DNA of 8,053 nucleotides from Acidobacteriota bacterium. Lineage in GTDB: Bacteria; Acidobacteriota; Terriglobia; Bryobacterales; Bryobacteraceae. Below are positions 1 to 6,962 of this stretch, piece after piece; position 1 is the first letter of the stretch; every line of letters begins with the position of its first letter. A model generated the notes under the pieces. That model worked only from the letters and a program-made list of their open reading frames with translations. It was not told the origin of the DNA and did not search any database. The translations under genes and the position numbers were made by a program. Where the stretch lies: positions 1-8,053 of the forward strand of contig JAJYKC010000087.1 of assembly GCA_021788955.1 (NCBI GenBank), read 5' to 3'.

Positions 1-1
1 C

Positions 2-1219
2 GATCTACTTCCGGGGGCTGTTCGGCTGCGCGTGCGCGGCTTGCAAGTGCATGGGGAAGCGGTGGAGAAGGCGTACGCGGGACAGCGCACGGCGGTGAAC
101 CTGAGCGGGATCGAGCCGGCGCAGGTCAGGCGGGGGATGATGCTTGCCGCGCCGGGACGTTTTGCGCCGACGACCTTGATCGATTGCTCTTTCGATTTGC
201 TTGCCGGCGCGAAGCCGCTGAAGCCGGGCGCGCCGGTGCATTTTCACTCGGGAACGGCCGAGACGGAGGCGACCATTCGCCGCTTGGGGCCGCGGGAGCC
301 GGTCCGCGGCGGCGAGCACACTTGGGTGAGGCTACGACTGCGGGAGCCGCTGCTGGTGCTGCCGGGGGACCGGTTCATCGTGCGGATGTTTTCGCCGGTG
401 GTGACGATCGGCGGGGGAGAAGTGGTGGACGTGGAGCCGCCGCGAAAGTCCACGCCGGAACGTGTGGAAGGCCTGCGGGACGCCGGTCCGGCGGAACGGC
501 TGTTGATCCTGGTGGCCGAGTCCCGCGCCGGGATGAGCCTTCCGGAGCTAGTGCGGCGGACGGGTTGGACGGAAGACGAGATCCTCGCCGAGGCGGGAAA
601 GCTGAAGCGGATTGAGGCGACACCGGCGTGGTTCGCCGCTCCGGCGTGGTTCGAGGCGCGAGGCGAGGCTCTGCGGGTCGCGCTAAAAGAGTTTCATCAG
701 GCGAATCCGCTGCTGACGGGGATGCCCAAAGAGGAGGCGCGCGCGCGGGTTCTCACCGAGGCGCCCGCGTTTGTTTTCGAAGCGCTGCTCGGCGAGAGCA
801 AGGACGCCGTTGCGGAGGGGGAAACAGTGCGGCTCAAGTCGCACCGCGTGGCGCTGGCGGAAGACGAGGAGTCCGCCACGCGAAAAATCGAGGGGGCGTT
901 TGAGCGCGCCGGACTGACCGCGCCCTCCACGCAGGAAGTGCTGGCGAGCACCGGGATCGACCCGGTGCGTTCGCGGGCGCTTCTGCAGATCCTGCTTCGG
1001 AAGCAGAGCCTGGTGAAGGTCGGCGAAGAGCTGATTTTCCACCGCACGGCGCTCGACTCGCTGCGTACGCTGCTGGCGGCGCGGCGCGGGACCCGGTTTC
1101 AGGTGGGAGAGTTCAAGCAATGGACCGGCGTGTCGCGCAAATACGCGATTCCGCTGCTCGAGTTTCTCGACCGGCAGCGGCTTACGAGGCGCGAAGGCGA
1201 CAGCCGCGTGATACTTTAG
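2..1219 (+). CDS. selB: Selenocysteine-specific translation elongation factor SelB, C-terminal part (5' end outside window)
   Basis: SelB delivers selenocysteinyl-tRNA to the ribosome at UGA codons followed by a SECIS hairpin. The frame is open from base 2, so the gene enters from the left; 405 residues are visible. SelB proteins are usually a little over 600 residues, so the N-terminal GTPase domain is missing. The fragment opens in the EF-Tu-like beta-barrel domain II (VRGLQVHGEAVEKAYAGQRT, then AVNLSGIE). Domain III follows, with GDRFIVR at about residues 122-128 of the fragment and TIGGGEVVD at about 135-143. From about residue 150 to the end come the winged-helix repeats that bind SECIS RNA, closing with the family-typical RKYAIPLLEFLDRQRLTRR and a short tail. 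An internal GTG at 32 is not a real start, because homology continues upstream of it. The TAG stop lies 8 bases before the next gene. No other Sec-pathway gene (selA, selD, tRNA-Sec) is in the window. Confidence 0.93.
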   Translation, partial: DLLPGAVRLRVRGLQVHGEAVEKAYAGQRTAVNLSGIEPAQVRRGMMLAAPGRFAPTTLIDCSFDLLAGAKPLKPGAPVHFHSGTAETEATIRRLGPREPVRGGEHTWVRLRLREPLLVLPGDRFIVRMFSPVVTIGGGEVVDVEPPRKSTPERVEGLRDAGPAERLLILVAESRAGMSLPELVRRTGWTEDEILAEAGKLKRIEATPAWFAAPAWFEARGEALRVALKEFHQANPLLTGMPKEEARARVLTEAPAFVFEALLGESKDAVAEGETVRLKSHRVALAEDEESATRKIEGAFERAGLTAPSTQEVLASTGIDPVRSRALLQILLRKQSLVKVGEELIFHRTALDSLRTLLAARRGTRFQVGEFKQWTGVSRKYAIPLLEFLDRQRLTRREGDSRVIL

Positions 1220-1227
1220 AGCCCGGC

Positions 1228-2394
1228 ATGAAGATCACGCAGATCCGGACCGTGGTAGTGAACGCGCGCATGCGCAACTGGGTGTTCGTGAAAGTGGAGA
1301 CGGACGTAGACGGCTTGCACGGCTGGGGCGAAGCGACGCTCGAGTGGAAGACGCGCGCGGTGGCGGGCTGCGTGGAGGATCTGGCGCCGCTGATCGTGGG
1401 GCAGGACCCGACGCGCATCGAATTTCTTTGGCAGATTCTTTACCGGCATTCGTTCTGGCGCACGGGGATCATCGGGATGAGCGCCGTATCGGGCATCGAG
1501 CAGGCGTGCTGGGATATTTTCGGCAAGTCGGTTGGATTGCCGGTTTATAAGCTGCTGGGCGGCAGGGTGCGGGACAAGGTCCGCATGTACACGCATCTCG
1601 GCGGGGGCGAATCGAAGTCAGTGTACGAGAGCTTCACGAGCGGCGCGGTGATCGACCGGGCGCTGGCGGTGAAGGACCGAGGCTACTCGGCGGTGAAGGT
1701 GGTGTGCGTGCCGTATTCGCGGCCGCTCGAAGGGCTGCCGCCGGTGCGGGAGTTTACGCGCGTGATGGAAGAGTTGCGTGAAGCCGTGGGCGAGGAAATG
1801 GATGTGATGGTGGACTTCCACGGACGCACGACGACGGGGCAGGCGATTCAGTATATTCGGGCGATCGAGGACGTCCATCCGCTGTTTTGCGAGGAGCCCG
1901 TGCCGCCGGAACAGACCGATGCGCTGGCTGAAGTGCGCCGCGCCGTACACGTGCCGATCGCCAGCGGGGAGCGGCTGACGACGCGGTGGGAATTCCGGCG
2001 TTTGTGCGAGCTACAGGCCTGTCATGTCTTGCAGCCGGACCTTGGGCACTGTGGCGGCTTGATGGAGGCGCGCCGCATTGCGAGCATGGGCGAGACGTAT
2101 CTGATGGGCGTTGCGCCGCACAACCCGAACGGTCCGATTGCGAACGCCGCGGCGCTGCACTTCGCTCTCAGCACGCCGAATTTCCTGATCCAGGAAGACA
2201 TGCTGGGCGACGTGCCGTGGCGATTCGAGGTGGTGGAAACCCAGATGCAGCGGGAAGCCGGCCACTGGCTGCCGCTGGAGGCTCCGGGACTTGGGATCGA
2301 GGTGAATGAGACGGAGGCTGCGAAGCATCCGTTCCGGCAGGAGACGCTGCAGCAGATGATCTTCCACGACGACGGCTCGGTGGCGGAGTGGTGA
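1228..2394 (+). CDS. Enolase-superfamily sugar-acid dehydratase, galactonate dehydratase-like
   Basis: A 388-residue mandelate racemase/muconate lactonizing enzyme family protein. These enzymes take a proton from the carbon next to a carboxylate, using Mg2+, and here probably dehydrate an aldonic acid to its 2-keto-3-deoxy form. An N-terminal capping domain (about 1-120) precedes a TIM barrel. Metal ligands read as D196, E222 and E248, with the 26-residue spacing of mandelate racemase. D271 and H298 form the expected His-Asp dyad (APHNPNGP), and E323 lies in IQEDM. VDFHGR (195-200) has the Asp-x-His motif of D-galactonate dehydratase (DgoD), so H198 could be the general acid. The second-strand motif is AVKVVC, with one lysine, not a racemase-type KxK. 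The ATG at 1228 is chosen because the family N-terminus (MKITQIRT) begins there; upstream codons overlap selB and lack homology. Its ribosome site (AGAG, 6 bases away) is weak, suggesting coupling to selB. The family is secure; the exact substrate is not. Confidence 0.88.
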   Translation: MKITQIRTVVVNARMRNWVFVKVETDVDGLHGWGEATLEWKTRAVAGCVEDLAPLIVGQDPTRIEFLWQILYRHSFWRTGIIGMSAVSGIEQACWDIFGKSVGLPVYKLLGGRVRDKVRMYTHLGGGESKSVYESFTSGAVIDRALAVKDRGYSAVKVVCVPYSRPLEGLPPVREFTRVMEELREAVGEEMDVMVDFHGRTTTGQAIQYIRAIEDVHPLFCEEPVPPEQTDALAEVRRAVHVPIASGERLTTRWEFRRLCELQACHVLQPDLGHCGGLMEARRIASMGETYLMGVAPHNPNGPIANAAALHFALSTPNFLIQEDMLGDVPWRFEVVETQMQREAGHWLPLEAPGLGIEVNETEAAKHPFRQETLQQMIFHDDGSVAEW

Positions 2395-2414
2395 GCTCCG
2401 GCGCTTACCAGCGC
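2384..2414. terminator. Two abutting small hairpins at the convergent gene junction, possible bidirectional terminator
   Basis: CGGAG (2384-2388) pairs with CTCCG (2396-2400) around a 7-base loop. Immediately after, GCGCT (2401-2405) pairs with AGCGC (2410-2414) around a 4-base loop. Together they cover both stop codons and the whole 10-base gap between the dehydratase and the aldo/keto reductase. Stems are only 5 bp and there is no T tract on either strand, so this is not a canonical intrinsic terminator. It is the only inverted-repeat structure I see at this junction. Confidence 0.3.
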
Positions 2415-3388
2415 TGATGGACTTGCGGGGCGATCAACGAGGCGTAGGTTTCGCGAACTGCTTCCATCGCGTCCTTGGGTAGAGCGGGCAGGTCCGCGGC
2501 GGCGCAGTTTTCGGCGACCTGGGCCGGGCGTTTGCCGCCGGGGATCGCGCAGGTGACGGCGTCGAACATGAGGATCCAGCGCAGGGCGAACTGCGTGAGG
2601 GAAATTCCCGCCGGCACGACGGTTTTGATGCGCTCCACGGCTTCGAGGGCCGTGTTGAAGTCCACGCCGGAGAAGGTTTCTCCGACGTCGAAGGCCTCGC
2701 CGCGGCGGTTGAAGTTGCGATGGTCGTCCTTTTCAAACTGCGATTCGCGGGTGATTTTGCCGGTGAGCAAGCCGCTTGCCAGAGGCACGCGCGCCAAAAT
2801 GCCGACGCGGCGCTTTCGCGCTTCTTCGAAAAATAGCTGGGCCGGGCGGAGACGAAAGCAGTTGAAAATGATCTGGACGGTCTGGACGTTTGGATATTCG
2901 ATGGCCTTCAGCGCCTCTTCCACTTTTTCGACGCTGACGCCGTAGTAGCGGATCTTGCCCTTCTGCACTAAGGCGTCGAGCGCTCCGAAGAGTTCCGGAC
3001 GATAGTAGACTTCGACCGGCGGGCAGTGAAGCTGGACGAGGTCGAGGCAATCGGTGGAGAGGTTGCTCAGGCTGTCATCGATGAAGCTCTCGATGTTCGT
3101 AGCGTTGTAGCCGTCCGCGGTGTGGGGCGAGAGGCGCCGGCCGGCTTTCGTGGCGACGACGATTTCTTCTTTGCGGTCGCGCTTGAGCTGCGCGATGAGC
3201 CGCTCGCTGCGGCCCATGCCGTAGACGTCGGCGGTGTCGATGAAATTGACGCCGCAATCGACGGCCTTGTTCAAGGCGGCGAGCGATTCGGTATCGTCAA
3301 CCGAGCCCCAGGCGCCGCCGATTGCCCAGGCTCCAAAACTGACCGCCGACACGTTCCAGCCGGTGCGGCCCAATGCGCGAAATTGCAT
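2405..3388 (-). CDS. Aldo/keto reductase
   Basis: A 327-residue NAD(P)H-dependent oxidoreductase of the aldo/keto reductase superfamily, predicted cytosolic TIM barrel, reducing a carbonyl or oxidising a sugar. The N-terminus MQFRALGRTG and the run NFIDTADVYG are typical. The catalytic tetrad reads as D51, Y56, K81 (VATKAG) and H121 (VQLHCPP). GKIRYYGVS (144-152) and RVPLASGLLTGK (200-211) match conserved barrel and cofactor-side segments. Length is normal for bacterial members. The ATG at 3388 sits directly before the conserved start, with only a weak ribosome site. It lies 33 bases after the transglutaminase stop on the same strand and in the same frame, so it is probably co-transcribed with the ATP-grasp/alpha-E/transglutaminase genes. 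Whether it acts with them is unknown. It also faces a sugar-acid dehydratase, so a sugar-related role is possible. No substrate can be read from the sequence. Confidence 0.92.
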   Translation of the reverse strand: MQFRALGRTGWNVSAVSFGAWAIGGAWGSVDDTESLAALNKAVDCGVNFIDTADVYGMGRSERLIAQLKRDRKEEIVVATKAGRRLSPHTADGYNATNIESFIDDSLSNLSTDCLDLVQLHCPPVEVYYRPELFGALDALVQKGKIRYYGVSVEKVEEALKAIEYPNVQTVQIIFNCFRLRPAQLFFEEARKRRVGILARVPLASGLLTGKITRESQFEKDDHRNFNRRGEAFDVGETFSGVDFNTALEAVERIKTVVPAGISLTQFALRWILMFDAVTCAIPGGKRPAQVAENCAAADLPALPKDAMEAVRETYASLIAPQVHQRW

Positions 3389-3421
3389 TTCCGTATTGTC
3401 GCCGATGGGCGGCGCGGCTTG

Positions 3422-4381
3422 CTATTGCTGTTGCTGCTGCATTTGTTGCTGCTGGGCCTCGGGCTCGGGGGCGGCCATGGCCTGCCAGTCCTCGGGCATG
3501 GCCTGGCTTTGGTCGGGCGGCGGCGGTCCGCTGGTCAACTCCACGCTGACGGCGACGGTGAGCTCGCTGGAGGCGTTGCCTTTGAAGGTGCCTTTGGTCG
3601 GCGGGACGTCGGCGTAGTCGCGTCCGATGGCGGTGCGGATATGGCGCTCGCCCGCGGCTACGTCGTTGGTTGGATCGAAGCCCAGCCAGCCGAGTTCGGG
3701 AAGATAGGCCTCGACCCAGGCGTGGGAGGCGGCCGGCGAAGAGCGTTCGTGGGCGGATTTGTCGTGGAAGAGATATCCGCTTACATAGCGGCAAGGAATG
3801 CCGAGGCGCCGCACGAGCGCGATCATGACATGGGCGAAGTCCTGGCAGACGCCGCGCCGCGCGCCGAGGGCTTCTTCGATGGGCGAATCCACGCGCGTGG
3901 TTTTCGGGGCATAATCGAACCACACGTAGATCGCGGAGTTCAACTCGCGAATCAGGCTGAGGGGATCCGAACGCCGCTCGACGCCGAGGCGGAACGCGAG
4001 GTCATCGAGCCGCGGGCTTGACCGTGCGAATGTGCTGGGCATGAGCATTTCCCAGAAATCTTCCACTGCCACGGCGTCATCGAGATCCTTCCATGCACTT
4101 GCACCGAGCGAGGACGGAAGCACGGGGACATCGTGAACGTCGACGAGGGACTCAGCGACGATCGCCAACTGCCGGTGATGGCCCGGCACATCGAAGTGAT
4201 GGACCGTATTGCCGAGGTAATCCCGGTAGGAGAAAATGCGCGCCCGCGGCAGCACGGTCAACGTGGAAGACAGGCAGCCCTGCGCGCCTTCGCTGCGCGG
4301 CGTTTTACGCACCTCCATGATGCTTTCGCTCACGGCAGCGCTGTAGCGGAATTTCGTCAGATGGCGGATGGAATAGAACAT
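3422..4381 (-). CDS. Transglutaminase-like family protein with polyglutamine C-terminal tail
   Basis: A 319-residue protein with a bacterial transglutaminase N-terminal beta domain (about 1-82, starting MFYSIRHLTKFRYS) and a papain-like transglutaminase core (about 145-250). The catalytic triad reads as C179 (RRGVCQDFAH), H220 (ASHAWVEAY) and D236 (GWLGFDPTND). Bacterial members cut or transfer amide bonds; the true substrate is unknown. After the last conserved strand (KGTFKGNASSELTVAVSVEL, ending at about 282) an extra tail of about 35 residues follows. It is rich in Pro, Glu, Met and Gln and ends QQQQMQQQQQ; most relatives stop near the start of this tail. There is no signal peptide. The ATG abuts the TGA of the alpha-E gene with no gap, and its ribosome site GAGG (4390-4387, 5 bases from the ATG) is built from the last alpha-E codons, so translation is coupled. 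Family and catalytic residues are certain; the role in the operon is inferred. Confidence 0.92.
   Translation of the reverse strand: MFYSIRHLTKFRYSAAVSESIMEVRKTPRSEGAQGCLSSTLTVLPRARIFSYRDYLGNTVHHFDVPGHHRQLAIVAESLVDVHDVPVLPSSLGASAWKDLDDAVAVEDFWEMLMPSTFARSSPRLDDLAFRLGVERRSDPLSLIRELNSAIYVWFDYAPKTTRVDSPIEEALGARRGVCQDFAHVMIALVRRLGIPCRYVSGYLFHDKSAHERSSPAASHAWVEAYLPELGWLGFDPTNDVAAGERHIRTAIGRDYADVPPTKGTFKGNASSELTVAVSVELTSGPPPPDQSQAMPEDWQAMAAPEPEAQQQQMQQQQQ
3425..3454 (-). repeat. CAG/CAA trinucleotide run coding polyglutamine
   Basis: Ten codons at the 3' end of the transglutaminase gene: CAG CAG CAA CAA ATG CAG, then CAG CAA CAG CAA, then the TAG stop, then another CAA. The run codes nine glutamines and one methionine. 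Mixed CAG and CAA keeps it from being a pure microsatellite, but it could still change length by slippage. Confidence 0.85.
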
Positions 4382-5335
4382 TCAGGCCTCGATCGCCGCT
4401 TCAATCGGATAGGTGACGTAGAGCGCATAGGCGGAGTTATTGATCTGCGCGCACTGCCGCTGAATCGACTCGAGATAGCCGTGGAGTCCGCCGGTGATGA
4501 TTTCGTCGATTTGACCGTATCCGAGCGAAGCGCCCAGGCGGCCGGCGAGCCGGCTCACCCGTTCGGCGTGGCGCGATTGTGTTGCGTCGTGGATCGCGTC
4601 GAGGGCCTTTTTGAGTCTGTCGGCGGCGAACCGCACGGTGTGCGGAAACTCCGGGTTCAGCAGAAGAAACTCGGCGATGCGCTCGGGCCGGAGGCCGGCG
4701 GTGTAGGCGTGGCAGTAGGCTTCAAATGCCGTACAACTGCGAAGCAAGCCGATCCATTCGCCGTAGCCGGCCTCGTCGGCCTCGTCGCCGAGCGGCAAGT
4801 CCTGAAAGCTGGTGTCGAGAAGGGCGGCCACGTTGGAGGCGCGTTCGATGTAGCGGCCGAACTGGATGAACTGCCAGCCCTCGCCGTGGGCCATGGTGGA
4901 ATCCGTGACGCCCTGGAACAGATGAATGCCTTCGGTGACGGCGCGGAGGAACTCGTGGGGCTCGGCGTCCCAGACGTTGTCCATGTCGGCGCGTTTCACC
5001 TCGTGAAACAGACGGTTGAGCTGCTCCCACATTTCCGAGCTGATTTGTTCTCTCACCTGGCGCGAGTTCTCTCGCGCGGTCATGATCGAGCTGACCACGG
5101 AGGATGGGTTATGGAGGTCGAAGGCGAGCCGTTGGGCGACTTCGTAAGGCTCCGCCGCGGCCTCGGGCGCGGGGTGATGAAGCGAGTTGAGCACGCGGCT
5201 CCATCGGCGTTGGGCGGCCTCGGGGGACTGGTCGAGCATGAGGTTCAGATTTGTGCCGGTGAGGCGCGCGGTGTGCTCGGCGCGCTCGAGGTAGCGGCTC
5301 ATCCAATAGAGGCTGTCGGCAACGCGGCTCAGCAT
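4382..5335 (-). CDS. Alpha-E domain protein (DUF403)
   Basis: A 317-residue, almost wholly alpha-helical protein of the alpha-E family. The N-terminus MLSRVADSLYWMSRYLERAE is diagnostic, with the conserved RYLERAE at 14-20 and a second copy-like RYIERA at 161-166. Other family segments are ARENSRQVREQIS (88-100) and FLLLNPEFPHTVRF (223-236). Its biochemical function is not known. It is habitually encoded beside circularly permuted ATP-grasp and transglutaminase proteins and is sometimes fused to the ATP-grasp, which suggests a partner or scaffold in amide-bond formation. There is no signal peptide or membrane segment. The ATG at 5335 is 7 bases after the ATP-grasp stop with no clear ribosome site of its own, so it probably depends on coupling. 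It ends in TGA and is followed at once, in the same frame, by the ATG of the transglutaminase gene. Confidence 0.93.
   Translation of the reverse strand: MLSRVADSLYWMSRYLERAEHTARLTGTNLNLMLDQSPEAAQRRWSRVLNSLHHPAPEAAAEPYEVAQRLAFDLHNPSSVVSSIMTARENSRQVREQISSEMWEQLNRLFHEVKRADMDNVWDAEPHEFLRAVTEGIHLFQGVTDSTMAHGEGWQFIQFGRYIERASNVAALLDTSFQDLPLGDEADEAGYGEWIGLLRSCTAFEAYCHAYTAGLRPERIAEFLLLNPEFPHTVRFAADRLKKALDAIHDATQSRHAERVSRLAGRLGASLGYGQIDEIITGGLHGYLESIQRQCAQINNSAYALYVTYPIEAAIEA
4387..4390 (-). promoter_or_regulatory. Ribosome binding site of the transglutaminase gene inside the alpha-E gene
   Basis: GAGG on the minus strand, 5 bases before the ATG at 4381. It is formed by the final alpha-E codons GAG GCC before TGA, so a ribosome finishing alpha-E sits on the start signal of the next gene. 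Confidence 0.5.
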
Positions 5336-5342
5336 GGCGAGC

Positions 5343-6812
5343 TCATGAGTGAAGCACCCAGGTATCTTTGCTGCCGCCGCCTTGGGAGGAGTTGACGACG
5401 AGCGATCCGCGCTGCAAGGCGACGCGGGTCAGGCCACCCGGCACGATGGTCACGCGGTCGCCATAGAGAATATAGGGGCGCAGATCGACATGGCGCGCCT
5501 CGACGCGGCCGTCGACAAAGCAGGGCGCGCGGGAAAGCTGGATGGTCGGCTGGGCGATGTAGTTCCGCGGGTTGGCGAGGATGCGGCGGCGGAACTCTTC
5601 CCGCTGGGCGGCGGTGCCGTGGGGGCCGATCAACATCCCGTAGCCGCCGGACTCGCCGACGGCCTTCACGACATATTCGTCAAGTTTGCCGAGGACGTGA
5701 TCGCGCTGGGCGTCTTCGGTCATGAGCAACGTTTCGATGTTGGCCAGGATCGGGTCTTCGTCGAGGTAGTAGCGAATGATGCGCGGTACCCAGGCGTAGA
5801 GCGCCTTGTCGTCGGCGATGCCGGTTCCCAAGGCATTGCCGAGGGCGACGTTGCCGGCGCGGTAGGCATTGAACAAGCCGGGGACGCCGAGGATCGAATC
5901 CTGGCGGAAGACGAGCGGGTCGATAAAATCGTCGTCGATGCGGCGGTAAATCACATCGACGCGGCGAAGGCCCGCTGTGGTGCGCATATATACGACGTTG
6001 TCGTGCACGACGAGGTCGCGGCCTTCTACTAACTCGATACCCATCTGCCGGGCGAGATAGGTGTGCTCGAAGTAAGCCGAGTTGAAGACGCCAGGAGTAA
6101 GCAGAACGATGGTTGGCTCACCGCGGGGATTGGGGGCGAGGGACCGCAGGGTAGCCAGCAGCGCCTGGCCGTACTGATCGACGGGCCTGACGCCACATTT
6201 CTGAAACAGCGCCGGGAAGATGCGCTTCATGACGCGGCGGTTCGTCAGCATGTAGGACACGCCGCTGGGCACGCGAAGGTTGTCTTCGAGGACGGCATAC
6301 TCGCCCGACGGCAGCCGGATCAGGTCCGTGCCGGTGACCGTGACATAGACATCGCGCGGGACCTGGAGGCCGCGCATCTGGCGGCGGAAATGGCGGCAAC
6401 TGTACACCATCTCGCGCGGCACAACGCCGTCGTTGAGAATCCGACCCTCGTGGTGGATGTCGTTGAGAAAGAGGTTGAGCGCGGTGATGCGCTGGGTCAG
6501 TCCCGCTTCGATGCGCGACCATTCCGCCGCGGTGATGATGCGCGGCAGCAGGTCGTAGGGGAAGATGCGTTCGGTGCCTTCCTCGCGGCCATATACGGTG
6601 AAGGTGATGCCCTGGTGAAGAAAGGTTTGATCGGCGATCTGCTTTTTGCGGGGAAGTTCGCCGGCCGGCATGTCGAGCAGCGACTCAAACAGCGCCCGGT
6701 AGTGGGCGCGCGGCCTTCCGGCGCCCTCAAACATTTCGTCAAAGGCGTGGTCGAGTTCGTAGCGTTGAAACAGCGGGGCGTCGAAGCGAGCGTCCGCGCT
6801 TAGCGTCGCCAT
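5343..6812 (-). CDS. Circularly permuted type 2 ATP-grasp protein (DUF404/DUF407)
   Basis: A 489-residue predicted amide ligase: ATP-grasp enzymes activate a carboxylate as acyl phosphate and join it to an amine. The substrate of this subfamily is not established. Recognisable segments are [10 protein letters not shown] (66-75), [12 protein letters not shown] (82-93), [11 protein letters not shown] (112-122), the strongly conserved [15 protein letters not shown] (174-188), [12 protein letters not shown] (289-300), the glycine-rich nucleotide loop [17 protein letters not shown] (381-397, with K383), RHVDLRPY (440-447) and the end signature [14 protein letters not shown] (474-487). The order of these motifs is that of the circularly permuted family, and the length is typical. 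The ATG at 6812 has a GGGAG ribosome site (6827-6823) 10 bases upstream. It is the first gene of the minus-strand operon, divergent from the DsbA-family gene, and its TGA lies 7 bases before the alpha-E start. Confidence 0.94.
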   Translation of the reverse strand: MATLSADARFDAPLFQRYELDHAFDEMFEGAGRPRAHYRALFESLLDMPAGELPRKKQIADQTFLHQGITFTVYGREEGTERIFPYDLLPRIITAAEWSRIEAGLTQRITALNLFLNDIHHEGRILNDGVVPREMVYSCRHFRRQMRGLQVPRDVYVTVTGTDLIRLPSGEYAVLEDNLRVPSGVSYMLTNRRVMKRIFPALFQKCGVRPVDQYGQALLATLRSLAPNPRGEPTIVLLTPGVFNSAYFEHTYLARQMGIELVEGRDLVVHDNVVYMRTTAGLRRVDVIYRRIDDDFIDPLVFRQDSILGVPGLFNAYRAGNVALGNALGTGIADDKALYAWVPRIIRYYLDEDPILANIETLLMTEDAQRDHVLGKLDEYVVKAVGESGGYGMLIGPHGTAAQREEFRRRILANPRNYIAQPTIQLSRAPCFVDGRVEARHVDLRPYILYGDRVTIVPGGLTRVALQRGSLVVNSSQGGGSKDTWVLHS

Positions 6813-6958
6813 AGCGATTCTTCTCCCGGCACCGGTTCGACGCGGAACAAGCGCATGGCCGGCGGCGAAGTGCCCGCCGCGGCAGACTATAGGGTCTTAG
6901 AGTAGCAGATGCGCATCGGAGGCGGAGGTCCGATCATCGAAGAGAGGGGGAAGTGGAC
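6813..6958. promoter_or_regulatory. Divergent intergenic region between the ATP-grasp operon and the DsbA-family gene
   Basis: This 146-base region must hold the promoters for both directions. In the middle is AGAC-TATAGG-GTCT (6884-6897), an imperfect palindrome. It supplies a TATAGT-like -10 on the minus strand and a TATAGG-like -10 on the plus strand, but I find no good -35 match for either, so the promoter call is weak. Other structure includes GCGGC/GCCGC (6862-6866 and 6876-6880, 9-base loop), which would lie in the ATP-grasp leader, and a tandem CGGAGG repeat (6917-6928) in the DsbA leader. The ribosome site GAGAGGGGG (6942-6950) serves the DsbA-family gene. Confidence 0.4.
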
Positions 6959-6962
6959 ATGA
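6909..6962 (+). CDS. Possible 17-residue leader peptide overlapping the DsbA-family start
   Basis: ATG at 6909 opens a short frame, MRIGGGGPIIEERGKWT, whose TGA overlaps the ATG at 6959 as ATGA, the classic arrangement of coupled genes. It contains a four-glycine run (GGA GGC GGA GGT) produced by a tandem CGGAGG repeat. There is no strong ribosome site before it, so it may be chance. No homology is recognised. Confidence 0.2.
   Translation: MRIGGGGPIIEERGKWT

Noticed and set aside
1120..1227. An earlier ATG at 1120 for the dehydratase
   Set aside because: The added 36 residues overlap selB out of frame and are Arg-rich without homology; the family N-terminus starts at 1228.
3026..4021. A 331-residue plus-strand open frame opposite the reductase and transglutaminase genes
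   Set aside because: It spans parts of two well-supported minus-strand genes and contains leucine and glycine runs made by the reverse complement of the polyQ codons; it is a shadow.
4340..4384. Selenocysteine insertion at the TGA between alpha-E and transglutaminase
   Set aside because: No stem-loop like a bacterial SECIS is visible just after the TGA, the flanking residues do not resemble a redox site, and a ribosome site serves the following ATG. The frame identity itself is kept as a finding.
4133..5395. A 420-residue open frame on the plus strand opposite the alpha-E and transglutaminase genes
   Set aside because: Long antisense frames are expected in GC-rich genes; it has no recognisable family signal, whereas the minus-strand frames match known families along their full length.
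5349..6803. Two plus-strand open frames (5349-6032 and 6063-6803) opposite the ATP-grasp gene
   Set aside because: No family signal, and they lie antisense to a full-length conserved ATP-grasp gene.
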